DNA of 12,100 nt from PVC group bacterium. Its GTDB lineage: Bacteria; Verrucomicrobiota; Kiritimatiellia; SS1-B-03-39; UBA6053. Shown here one piece after another: positions 1-5,932 of the stretch; the stretch's first letter is position 1; each line of letters begins with the position of its first letter. The stretch covers positions 1 to 12,100 of the forward strand of contig PXDP01000017.1 of NCBI GenBank assembly GCA_003565035.1, given 5' to 3'. The notes under the pieces were generated by a model. That model had not been told where the DNA came from. It did no database searches and saw nothing but the letters and a program-made list of their open reading frames with translations. The position numbers and the translations under genes were made by a program.

Positions 1-907
1 AGCTTTCGTTGGTGGAGGGATGAAAGAAAACGGAGGCTCCGGCCATGGCTTCGTGTTTTTCCTGTTCGCTGACGAATCCCAGATCGAGAATATACGGTTT
101 CAGGGCTTCGGGGGCTTCGTACTCGCCGCTGCCGGTGAGGACCAGGTGGAAGGGGGTCTGATTGCGCTCGCGGTAGGCATCGAGATAATGCAGCAGCAGA
201 GGGGTGTTTTTTCCGCCCTCACGGCGGCCGCAGTAGAGGACATAAGGGTGTTGCAGTCCGTGCCGGGCTGCGAAGGCTTTAGAATCCGCTTCGAACGGGT
301 CCATGCCCATGCCGACCACGGGATTGTTTTCGTCGCCGAGTCCGTAAAGCCGCCGGGCCAGGTCCCGCTCCGGTTCGGCGTTGAACAGACGGCCTTTCAC
401 CCGCAGAAACATGTCCCGGACAATGCTCAGCTCCGCAAAAGGCTCGTCGTGCAGGCAGGGGATCAGCCAGGTGCGCTCCGGGGCGATATGGGTGACATCC
501 AAGGTGATGCCAAAGAGATAGGGGCCGACCAGAATGGCGTCGAATTCGGATGCGTGCGTCTCCAGCCACTGGTTCAGTTCGCGGCTCCGCACGCTGTTGG
601 CGGCCCATTCTTCTTCGTCTGCGCGGGTAAGGGGCTGGCGGCGGTCGATTTTGCCCTGAAGGGTCAGAAAGCGGTCCAGGTTGCGGTCGGTGTTCACCGG
701 AAAATAATGCACGGTCATGCCTTCGGCGCTTTCGGTGCCGACGGGGCGTTCGTTTTCCCAGGTAAAATGGTTGCGGGCGCAGGAGGTGAGCAGATGCACC
801 TCATGCCCTGCGGCGGCGCTGTGGACCGCGAGTTTGCGGATTAAGGTTTCTGCGCCACCGACAATTCCTTCGGTGGCATAGCGCAGGGTGACAAAGACCA
901 GCTTCAT
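1..907 (-). CDS. Glycosyltransferase family 4 (GT-B fold), 3' end outside window
   Basis: Predicted to transfer a sugar from a nucleotide-sugar donor to a surface polysaccharide or lipid-linked acceptor at the cytoplasmic face of the membrane; donor and acceptor cannot be told from sequence. I translated 302 codons from the ATG at 907-905; the frame is open to the window edge. Seen: an N-terminal GT-B opening with GGAE at residues 17-20, a donor-domain segment YVLYCGRREGGKN at 223-235 (the G-R-x4-K pattern of GT4 enzymes), LGFVSEQEK at 276-284 and FHPSTNES at 295-302, which is the start of the family's E-x7-E donor-binding motif. The second Glu and the last roughly 80-100 residues lie beyond base 1. 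The start overlaps the stop of the upstream small gene (ATGA, 904-907), with a GGGGAG ribosome site inside that gene, so the two are translationally coupled. The fold is secure, the substrate unknown. Confidence 0.88.
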   Translation of the reverse strand, partial: MKLVFVTLRYATEGIVGGAETLIRKLAVHSAAAGHEVHLLTSCARNHFTWENERPVGTESAEGMTVHYFPVNTDRNLDRFLTLQGKIDRRQPLTRADEEEWAANSVRSRELNQWLETHASEFDAILVGPYLFGITLDVTHIAPERTWLIPCLHDEPFAELSIVRDMFLRVKGRLFNAEPERDLARRLYGLGDENNPVVGMGMDPFEADSKAFAARHGLQHPYVLYCGRREGGKNTPLLLHYLDAYRERNQTPFHLVLTGSGEYEAPEALKPYILDLGFVSEQEKHEAMAGASVFFHPSTNES

Positions 908-1389
908 GCGGCGGAGTTCTCCCCGGACTGGGGCTGTCCCGCCTCCAGGGCGGCGATGCGGGCCTCCAGAGCCGCAATTTTCTTTTCGCTCTGCTGGTGG
1001 GTGGATTCCAGGGCGGTCACCAGCAGGGCGTTCATCTGGTTTTGCTGACTCCACATACGGAACGTGTAAAATTTCAGCAGTTTCCAGATTACGGTTTTCA
1101 GGCTGACGAGCAGTTTGCCTTTCAGGCCGGGGCGGCGGTCCTCGATGGCGAAGTCATTGATATCGACCACCACCGTATCCCGGAGACAGTTCAGATAGAA
1201 GCGCAGCAGTTCCTCGCTGTCGGCCATGTACATGAGATTGTGGCGTTCGGCGCGGGCGATGCAGGCGCCGTCGTAGACGCCCTCGCGGCGCTTGCGGTCC
1301 ACTTCGGCACGGATTTCGGCCACCAGTGCGGCGGCATCCACACCCTCAGCGCCCAGATTAACAGTCAAGGTCTCAGCTTCATCATTCAT
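904..1389 (-). CDS. Small coiled-coil protein upstream of the glycosyltransferase, function unknown
   Basis: 161 residues, no signal peptide and no clear membrane span, although 90-108 is hydrophobic and basic (KGKLLVSLKTVIWKLLKFY) and could sit at a membrane surface. The N-terminal part around residues 17-37 (VDAAALVAEIRAEVDRKRREG) resembles the opening helix often seen in front of methyltransferases of O-antigen/surface-polysaccharide clusters. The segment RMWSQQNQMNALLVTAL at 111-127, followed by a coiled coil to about residue 150 (IAALEARIAALEA), also matches that style, but no methyltransferase domain follows. The stop overlaps the ATG of the GT4 gene, so the two form one transcription unit. 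I infer an accessory or scaffolding role in surface-glycan synthesis; the family resemblance is from memory. The ATG at 1389 has no good Shine-Dalgarno and sits at the predicted transcription start (see promoter). Confidence 0.7.
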   Translation of the reverse strand: MNDEAETLTVNLGAEGVDAAALVAEIRAEVDRKRREGVYDGACIARAERHNLMYMADSEELLRFYLNCLRDTVVVDINDFAIEDRRPGLKGKLLVSLKTVIWKLLKFYTFRMWSQQNQMNALLVTALESTHQQSEKKIAALEARIAALEAGQPQSGENSAA

Positions 1390-1395
1390 GCCCCG

Positions 1396-1424
1396 CTTAT
1401 ATGCGGATGGAAACGGAAAGTCAA
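1396..1424 (-). promoter_or_regulatory. Sigma-70 type promoter for the 161-aa gene / GT4 unit
   Basis: On the minus strand a -35 box TTGACT (1424-1419) and a -10 box TATAAG (1401-1396) are separated by exactly 17 bases. Each matches consensus at 5 of 6 positions. It lies just downstream of the pntB terminator, as expected for a new transcription unit. The predicted +1 (about 1389) falls on the ATG, which implies a leaderless message or a later translation start. Confidence 0.6.
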
Positions 1425-1454
1425 AAGAAGAGACTTCGGGGGGAGTTTTCCGAT

Positions 1455-1488
1455 AAAAAAAACGCCGATCCGGGTGGATCGGCGTTTT
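1455..1488 (-). terminator. Intrinsic terminator closing the pnt operon
   Basis: Perfect 13-bp inverted repeat (1459-1471 with 1476-1488) around a 4-base loop. On the minus strand the GC-rich core GCCGATCC/GGATCGGC is followed by eight T (1462-1455). It begins 22 bases after the pntB stop codon. On the plus strand the T-run is only four, so it is oriented for pntB transcripts. Confidence 0.92.
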
Positions 1489-1509
1489 GAGTTCAGGCTT
1501 GGGTCCCGC

Positions 1510-2868
1510 TTATTCTTTGAAGGCGGTGACGAGGGCCTGGACACTGGCTTTGGCATCGCCGAGGAGCATGCGGGTGTTTTCGCAGAAGAACAGGGGGTTT
1601 TCCACGCCGGCGTAGCCGGGACGCAGACTGCGCTTGAGCACAATACAGGTCTTGGCGAGGTCGACGTTGATGATGGGCATGCCCCAGAGCGGGCTGGTTT
1701 CGTCGGTCCGCGCCGCGGGGTTGACGACGTCGTTGGCTCCGATGACGATGGCGACGTCGGTGGCGGCCATGTTGGGATTGACGTCGTCGGGTTCGACGAG
1801 CTGTTCGTAGGGTACGTCGGCCTCGGCGAGCAGCACGTTCATGTGTCCGGGCATGCGTCCGGCCACGGGATGGATGGCGAAGGAGACTTCGCAACCATTT
1901 TCCTCAAGCAGAGCGGCAAGTTCTTTCACCGCGTGCTGCGCCTGGGCGACGGCCATGCCGTAGCCGGGGACGAACACCACGCTGGAGGCGGATTCGAGGA
2001 TGTAGTAGGTGTCGTCGGCCGAGATCGGCTTGGCTTCACCTTCCACGTCTTTTCCGGCTCCACCGCCACTGGCACTGCCAAAGCCGCTGAAGAGCACGTT
2101 GCTCAGACTGCGGTTCATGGCTTTGCACATGATGCCGGTAAGAATCAGTCCGGAAGCTCCCACCAAGGCACCGGCGACGATGAGCACAGTGTTGCTGATG
2201 ATAAACCCGGCGGCACAGGCGGCCAGTCCGGAGTAGGAGTTCAACAGGGCGATGACCACCGGCATGTCGGCTCCGCCGATGGGGATCACGACCATGACCC
2301 CGAAGGCGAAGCTGAGCAGCACCGCGAGGAGAATCCAAATGCCGGCGAAGTTGAAGGTGAAGAGCAGTCCGCCCGCCAGCAGTGCGCCAAGCAGGGCAAT
2401 GCTGATGATTTGCTGGCCTTTGAACTGAACGGGTTTGCCGTCAATTTTTTCGGACAGTTTCAGGTAGGCGATCATGGAGCCGGTGAAGGTGACTCCGCCG
2501 ATGACGACCGCGAGATAGAGCGGGATGGCTTCGGCGACGGTGAGCTGGCCTCCGGGCGGATTGACCTGCGAGGCCCAGCCGACAAAGAGGGAGGCGATAC
2601 CGCCGGAGCCGTTGAACAGGGCGACCATTTCCGGCATACCGGTCATGGGCACTTTCTTGGCGGCCACGGCGCCGATGGCGGAACCGATGGTGATGCCGAG
2701 CAGAATCCAGATCCAGGAGAAGCCGGTGCCGACCAGGGTGGCGACCACCGCGAGCCCCATGCCGCAGGCGGAGAGCATGTTGCCCTGCCGCGCGGTGGCA
2801 GCGGAGCCCAGGCGTTTCAGGCCGATGATAAAGAGAACGGATGCAATAATGTAGACGAATTCCTGCAT
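1510..2868 (-). CDS. pntB: NAD(P) transhydrogenase subunit beta (proton-translocating)
   Basis: Membrane subunit that joins the beta part of the proton channel (domain II) to the NADP(H)-binding domain III. With PntAA/PntAB it couples hydride transfer between NADH and NADP+ to proton flow across the inner membrane and supplies NADPH. 452 residues, close to the usual 460. Residues 1-260 are a series of hydrophobic helices; 290-452 form domain III with GYGMAVAQAQ at 302-311 (nucleotide-binding turn), HPVAGRMPGHMNVLLAEA at 333-350, VIGANDVVNPAA at 375-386 and KRSLRPGYAGVENPLF at 412-427. The position equal to E. coli His91 is Asn here (N86 in ALFNGSGG), as in the three-subunit enzymes. The start follows a strong AAGGAGGAGG site and lies 2 bases after the pntAB stop. 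Last gene of the operon. Confidence 0.97.
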   Translation of the reverse strand: MQEFVYIIASVLFIIGLKRLGSAATARQGNMLSACGMGLAVVATLVGTGFSWIWILLGITIGSAIGAVAAKKVPMTGMPEMVALFNGSGGIASLFVGWASQVNPPGGQLTVAEAIPLYLAVVIGGVTFTGSMIAYLKLSEKIDGKPVQFKGQQIISIALLGALLAGGLLFTFNFAGIWILLAVLLSFAFGVMVVIPIGGADMPVVIALLNSYSGLAACAAGFIISNTVLIVAGALVGASGLILTGIMCKAMNRSLSNVLFSGFGSASGGGAGKDVEGEAKPISADDTYYILESASSVVFVPGYGMAVAQAQHAVKELAALLEENGCEVSFAIHPVAGRMPGHMNVLLAEADVPYEQLVEPDDVNPNMAATDVAIVIGANDVVNPAARTDETSPLWGMPIINVDLAKTCIVLKRSLRPGYAGVENPLFFCENTRMLLGDAKASVQALVTAFKE

Positions 2869-2870
2869 GA

Positions 2871-3293
2871 TCAGGCCTCCTCCTTCTTCTTGGTCTTGAA
2901 CATGCCGAGCATGCGGTCGGTGACCAGATAGCCGCCGACCACGTTGACGGTGGCGGTGATGACCGCCAGCAGGCCGAGCAGGATGGCTGCGGGGCCGGTG
3001 ACGTTCTGCATGGCCAGCAGGGCGCCGACGATGGTGATCCCGGAGATCGCGTTGGAGCCGGACATCAGCGGCGTGTGGAGCTGGGAGGGGACCTTGGTGA
3101 TGAGTTCCACACCCAGGAAAATCGCCAGAGCGAACACGAAGAGGGTGAGGCCCAGGCTGCCGCCACCGGAGGAGGCGACTGCCGCGGTTTCGCCCGCAGC
3201 TTCGGCCATTTCGGCCTGATGGTGAATGAGAGCCTCCCGGAGCAGGCTGAGTTCAGCCTGGAGATGCTCAATGAGGGAAATATGTTGTTCCAT
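2871..3293 (-). CDS. pntAB: NAD(P) transhydrogenase subunit alpha, membrane part (PntAB / PntA2)
   Basis: Small membrane subunit that forms the alpha part of the transhydrogenase proton channel. 140 residues, longer than the roughly 100-110 typical, because of an N-terminal extension: an amphipathic helix (about 5-35) and a Gly/Ala/Ser stretch before the membrane core. Three hydrophobic segments are visible, near 48-67, 80-97 and 100-123, with the family-like stretches ELITKVPSQLHTPLMSGSNA (63-82) and VNVVGGYLVTDRML (117-130). The alternative of a later start at M29 (AEMAEAAGE) would remove most of the extension; I keep the first ATG because an AGAAAGGA site precedes it and it lies 2 bases after the pntAA stop. 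Split alpha subunits are known in Rhodospirillum rubrum and many other bacteria, in contrast to the fused E. coli PntA. Confidence 0.94.
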   Translation of the reverse strand: MEQHISLIEHLQAELSLLREALIHHQAEMAEAAGETAAVASSGGGSLGLTLFVFALAIFLGVELITKVPSQLHTPLMSGSNAISGITIVGALLAMQNVTGPAAILLGLLAVITATVNVVGGYLVTDRMLGMFKTKKKEEA

Positions 3294-3295
3294 GA

Positions 3296-4423
3296 TTAAC
3301 CGATCCTTTCTTTGATCACGCTGTGAACCACTTCGCCCCCGTGGGTGAGCAGCGCGCCTTCGACGATTTCGTCTTCGCGGCGCAGCTCCAGGGTATTGGT
3401 TTCTTTGTTCCAGAAATGCTGGATGAAGTTGAAGAGGTTACTGCCGTACATCTGGCTGGCGTCGTATGGAACGCGGCCTTCGAGGTTGGTGTCGCCGACG
3501 ACGGTCACGCCGTGGAGCACCACATCCTCATCGGGTTTGGAGCCTTCAACGTTCCCGCCGGAACCGGCGGCCATATCGACGATCACGCTGCCGGGGGTCA
3601 TGCCCGCAATCTGTGCGTCGGTGATGAGTTTGGGCGCGGGGCGGCCGAACAGTTTGGCGGTGGTGATGACGATGTCGCTTTTGGCGATCGCCTTGCCCAT
3701 GGCCTCCTGCTGCTTGGCGAGCTGCTCGGGAGTGAGTTCTTTGGCGTAGCCGCCGGCGGTCTGACCGGTTTCACCCAGATCGATTTTCAGGAACTTCGCG
3801 CCCAGAGAGGCGACCTGTTCTTCAACCACCGGACGGGTGTCAAAGGCCTCCACACGGGCACCGAGGCGCTTGGCGGTGGCAATGGCCTGAAGTCCGGCGA
3901 CACCGGCGCCGATGACAAACACTTTGCAGGGGGACAGGGTGCCGGCCGGGGTCATCATCATGGGCAGACTGCGCTGCAGTTTGGCGGCCGCCTGAATGAC
4001 AGCCGCATAGCCGGCCAGACTGGCCTGGGAACTGAGGGCGTCCATTTTCTGGGCGATCGTGGTGCGCGGAATCATTTCCATGCAGATCGCGCTCACCTTG
4101 GCGGCGGCGAAGGCTTTGACGTTGTCGAGGTCGAAGAAGGGATCCAGGTAGCTGACGTGAATCGCACCCTCTTTCAGGCCGTCGGGGCCGGCGGGTTTGT
4201 TCAGGCGCAGGACGACATCGGCTTCGGCAAGGGCGGCATTCAGATCACCGGCCACGGTGGCACCGGCCTCTTCGTAGGCCTTGTCTTCGATGTGAAGGGT
4301 GGAGCCGAGACCGGCTTCCACCTGCACGGTGGCGCCGAGTCCGACAATCTTCTTCACGGCCTCGGGGAGGACCGGTATCCGGGTCTCACCCGCTTTGGTT
4401 TCTTTGGGAATGAAGAATAGCAT
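3296..4423 (-). CDS. pntAA: NAD(P) transhydrogenase subunit alpha, NAD(H)-binding part (PntAA / PntA1)
   Basis: Soluble domain I of the transhydrogenase, which binds NAD(H) on the cytoplasmic side and passes hydride to NADP(H) on PntB. 375 residues, matching stand-alone domain I proteins. Seen: the AlaDH/PNT opening IPKETKAGETRIPVLPEAV (5-23), the catalytic-region segment MEMIPRTTIAQKMDALSS (115-132) with the conserved Arg120, Gln125 and Asp128, a Rossmann turn VIGAGVAGLQAI (170-181) ending with AFDTRP (193-198), the mobile-loop region GGYAKELTPEQ (224-234) and VDMAAGSGGNVEG (282-294). Ile123 stands where R. rubrum domain I has Arg in its RAQ triplet. Alanine dehydrogenase is the related alternative, but the two pnt genes directly downstream settle it. 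No Shine-Dalgarno precedes the ATG (upstream is C-rich); the N-terminus nevertheless aligns with the family start. Confidence 0.97.
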   Translation of the reverse strand: MLFFIPKETKAGETRIPVLPEAVKKIVGLGATVQVEAGLGSTLHIEDKAYEEAGATVAGDLNAALAEADVVLRLNKPAGPDGLKEGAIHVSYLDPFFDLDNVKAFAAAKVSAICMEMIPRTTIAQKMDALSSQASLAGYAAVIQAAAKLQRSLPMMMTPAGTLSPCKVFVIGAGVAGLQAIATAKRLGARVEAFDTRPVVEEQVASLGAKFLKIDLGETGQTAGGYAKELTPEQLAKQQEAMGKAIAKSDIVITTAKLFGRPAPKLITDAQIAGMTPGSVIVDMAAGSGGNVEGSKPDEDVVLHGVTVVGDTNLEGRVPYDASQMYGSNLFNFIQHFWNKETNTLELRREDEIVEGALLTHGGEVVHSVIKERIG

Positions 4424-4455
4424 AGGCTTTTGGGGTTGGGGTTAATGAAATCTAG

Positions 4456-4491
4456 AAAAAAATTTCTTTCACTATCCATAATACAGTGAAA
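4456..4491 (-). terminator. Weak hairpin plus T-tract between rfaE2 and pntAA
   Basis: On the minus strand a 7-bp AT-rich stem TTTCACT/AGTGAAA (4491-4485 with 4473-4467) with an 11-base loop is followed by GAAA and then seven T (4462-4456). This could end rfaE2 transcripts or attenuate read-through into pntAA. The stem is weak and the T-run displaced, so it is only a candidate. The same 128-bp gap must hold the pnt promoter if there is one; a TATTAT (4483-4478) is present but without a well-spaced -35 box. Confidence 0.35.
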
Positions 4492-4551
4492 TCAATTTGA
4501 AAGGAAACAAGCGTAATTTTTTACCTATCGTAACCCTGAAAGGTTATTTGA

Positions 4552-5091
4552 TTAAACTTTAGTGGCCGAACGCTGCTTTTGGGGATCGAGTTGTGCGGGC
4601 TGACCGGTGAAAGTGCGGCAGATTTTGTTGAGCAGATCGGAGGTGGAGAGGCCCTCGACCATGGGAGCCAGGCGGATTTCGCCCCCGTTGGCTTCGACGA
4701 TGTCGCGCCCGCTGACATAGTGGCTCCAGTCCTCTGCTTTGACGAGGATATCGGGAAGCAGCCGGGCGATGAGGTCTTTGGGTTCATCTTCGTCGAAGAA
4801 GACGACCGCATCCACGCATTCCAGGGCGGCGAGGAGGGCGGCGCGGTGTTGTTCGGCAACCAGCGGGCGTTTGTCGCCTTTGATGCGGCGGATGGAGGCA
4901 TCGGTATTGAGGCCCACAATCAGCCGGTCGCCCTGGTTCCGGGCCCATTCCAGATAGGCGGTGTGTCCGGCATGGAGCAGATCGAAGGTGCCATTGGTCA
5001 TGACCACGGTTTCCTGCGCAGCTTTCCAGAGGCTGCGCAGTTCGCCGGCGGTTTTGGGTGGGAGAATCTTGCTTAGAGCGGACAGGGACAT
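4552..5091 (-). CDS. rfaE2: D-glycero-beta-D-manno-heptose 1-phosphate adenylyltransferase (RfaE2 / HldE C-terminal domain type)
   Basis: Cytoplasmic nucleotidyltransferase that adds AMP from ATP to heptose 1-phosphate, giving the ADP-heptose precursor of the LPS inner core. 179 residues, corresponding to the C-terminal half of E. coli HldE, so the kinase half is encoded elsewhere. Seen: TNGTFDLLHAGH at 32-43 with the HxGH signature of the nucleotidyltransferase alpha/beta phosphodiesterase family, LIVGLNTDASIRRIKGDKRP at 57-76, FDEDEP at 99-104, VKAEDWSHY at 117-125 and the closing LSTSDLL at 148-154 (the family's ISTT-like motif). An in-frame TGA a few codons upstream leaves the ATG at 5091 as the natural start; no clear ribosome site. 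It is divergent from the Tad pilus operon. A glycerol-3-phosphate or FAD-synthetase-like cytidylyltransferase is the alternative; the KGDKRP and KAEDW motifs favour RfaE2. Confidence 0.93.
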   Translation of the reverse strand: MSLSALSKILPPKTAGELRSLWKAAQETVVMTNGTFDLLHAGHTAYLEWARNQGDRLIVGLNTDASIRRIKGDKRPLVAEQHRAALLAALECVDAVVFFDEDEPKDLIARLLPDILVKAEDWSHYVSGRDIVEANGGEIRLAPMVEGLSTSDLLNKICRTFTGQPAQLDPQKQRSATKV

Positions 5092-5178
5092 GGCTTTTAT
5101 GTGTCAGAATCCCAAAGAGAGATCAAGCACAAGCTGGATTCAGTTGGGCGCATCCCGGACTGGATGTTAGAGGGCGGG

Positions 5179-5264
5179 TGTGCCGTTGTCGAAGCTGTCC
5201 TCAGCTTTGATCTTTGAGCCCGAAATCAGGTTCAGCAACTGAGGACCGTTGCAGCTACGGCACA
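5179..5264. repeat. Imperfect inverted repeat, 26-bp arms
   Basis: The reverse complement of 5179-5204 matches 5239-5264 at 20 of 26 positions, including eight identical bases at each outer end (CTGAGGAC and ACGGCACA); the spacer is 34 bases. It lies directly upstream of the tandem repeat. It could be a protein-binding site, an RNA fold in a 5' leader, or a remnant of a small inverted-repeat element. Confidence 0.6.
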
Positions 5265-5297
5265 AAAACACTCATTGCGGCACAAAAACACTCATTG
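5258..5297. repeat. Exact 20-bp tandem duplication upstream of the pilus operon
   Basis: CGGCACAAAAACACTCATTG occurs twice head to tail (5258-5277 and 5278-5297) with no mismatch. The 20-bp period is about two helical turns, so both copies face the same side of the DNA, as paired operator sites do. It lies 76 bases before the flp1 start. A recent slippage duplication is the plain alternative. Confidence 0.8.
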
Positions 5298-5372
5298 TGG
5301 GATACGCCCAGTCAGAAAAATAACCGATTTTTATTCGTGCACTTTTTCTGGTTGAGGCGTATTCTTGTAATC

Positions 5373-5534
5373 ATGAGAGAAGTTCAGATTAGTAAGAGTG
5401 GGCAGACCATGCTGGAGTACACCCTGGTTTTGGCCCTGACCCTGGGGGTGTTGATCAGCCTCGGGTTCTTCGTATACGTGTTTAAAGAACATGGAGGACG
5501 TATTTTGGACTTGGTGTCTTCAACTTACCCGTAA
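5373..5534 (+). CDS. flp: Flp-type pilin-like protein 1 (short)
   Basis: Predicted 53-residue prepilin of the Tad (type IVc) pilus. Seen: a short leader with SKSG at residues 7-10, then QTMLEY (11-16) carrying Glu at +5 and Tyr at +6 after the predicted Gly10 cleavage site, followed by one continuous hydrophobic helix (about 17-37) and a short polar tail EHGGRILDLVSSTYP. The mature form would be 43 residues, at the small end of the Flp family. The frame stays open upstream to 5214, but those residues are not pilin-like, so I chose the ATG at 5373; no good ribosome site precedes it. It is separated from the second pilin gene by 121 bp. It could be a minor pilin rather than the main subunit. 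Confidence 0.82.
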   Translation: MREVQISKSGQTMLEYTLVLALTLGVLISLGFFVYVFKEHGGRILDLVSSTYP

Positions 5535-5561
5535 TTTTCACCCTGTATCTGTAAATTTATC

Positions 5562-5590
5562 TTGTTTTCTTCTTGTGTCTGTCTTTTAGT
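5562..5590 (+). promoter_or_regulatory. Possible promoter for flp2
   Basis: In the T-rich 121-bp gap between the two pilin genes, TTGTTT (5562-5567) and TTTAGT (5585-5590) have exactly 17 bases between them. The boxes match consensus at only 3-4 of 6 positions. It would give a leader of roughly 60 bases with the strong flp2 ribosome site. Tentative. Confidence 0.25.
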
Positions 5591-5655
5591 AGCGTCGAAT
5601 TCGTAGTTTTAATCGAATGCAACCCAAATGCTTCCAACGAAGCCGGAGGTCAATA

Positions 5656-5868
5656 ATGAACCATCAGAATAAACATGCAAAGAAAAGCGGCCAGACCATG
5701 GTCGAGTATATTATTATCGTCGTGATCGTCGCCATTGCCGCGATCGCGGTGTTCGGCGTCTTCAGCGACCGTATCCGCGGAATGCTCGGCGGAGCGACCG
5801 AAGAGCTGGGCGGAGATTCCGGCACGGCCACCTCGGAAACGTCGGTCAGCATTATGCAGGGGCTCTGA
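5656..5868 (+). CDS. flp: Flp-type pilin 2 (probable major Tad pilin)
   Basis: Predicted 70-residue prepilin, the probable structural subunit of the Tad pilus. Leader MNHQNKHAKKSG (1-12) ends in the prepilin-peptidase site; the mature part starts QTMVEY (13-18) with Glu +5 and Tyr +6, continues as an Ile/Val/Ala-rich helix (about 19-37, IIIVVIVAIAAIAVFGVF) and ends in a flexible Gly/Ser/Thr-rich tail. Mature length about 58, typical for Flp. I chose the ATG at 5656 because a GGAGGT site (5645-5650) lies 5 bases upstream; the open frame back to 5617 would only lengthen the leader. The strong ribosome site, compared with none for flp1, supports high expression. Confidence 0.93.
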   Translation: MNHQNKHAKKSGQTMVEYIIIVVIVAIAAIAVFGVFSDRIRGMLGGATEELGGDSGTATSETSVSIMQGL

Positions 5869-5899
5869 AATACACCCTCTCAGTCCGGCCCTGGCAACC

Positions 5900-5918
5900 G
5901 TGCCGGGCCGCCGGGCAC
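5900..5918 (+). other. GC-rich hairpin between flp2 and tadE
   Basis: GTGCC (5900-5904) pairs with GGCAC (5914-5918), and two further G-C pairs can form with one bulged base. There is no T-run, so it is not a terminator. A stem right after a major pilin gene could protect the pilin mRNA 3' end or reduce read-through into the minor genes. Low certainty. Confidence 0.3.
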
Positions 5919-5932
5919 CGGAGCACCCCGCC

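Larger units (their letters stand above)
5092..5372. promoter_or_regulatory. Divergent intergenic region between rfaE2 and the Tad pilus operon
   Basis: 281 bases with no convincing gene; an open frame reaching back to a TTG at 5214 in the flp1 frame lacks a pilin-like sequence before residue M54. It holds the inverted and tandem repeats listed separately, and a local hairpin 5189-5210 (9-bp stem with one G-T pair, TCCT loop). I found no well-formed sigma-70 or sigma-54 promoter for flp1: TATTCT at 5360-5365 has no partner box at the right distance. Confidence 0.5.

Noticed and set aside
20..844. Plus-strand open frame of 274 codons at the left edge
   Set aside because: The minus strand encodes a glycosyltransferase with recognisable GT4 motifs along the entire stretch; the plus frame has no motif and no ribosome site.
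997..2931. Very long plus-strand open frame (644 codons) opposite pntB and the 161-aa gene
   Set aside because: Its product is a Gly/Asp/His-rich composition typical of an antisense shadow in GC-rich DNA; the minus strand in the same place has clear PntB motifs, ribosome sites and a terminator.
3323..4420. Long plus-strand open frame (365 codons) opposite pntAA
   Set aside because: Antisense shadow: no family motifs, while the minus strand encodes an intact NAD(H)-binding transhydrogenase domain.
5349..5372. Sigma-54 promoter in front of flp1
   Set aside because: TGG at 5349-5351 is present, but the required GC at the -12 position is missing.
5897..5920. Intrinsic terminator after flp2
   Set aside because: A GC-rich stem exists but there is no T-run, and the following tadE gene has the same orientation with its own ribosome site.
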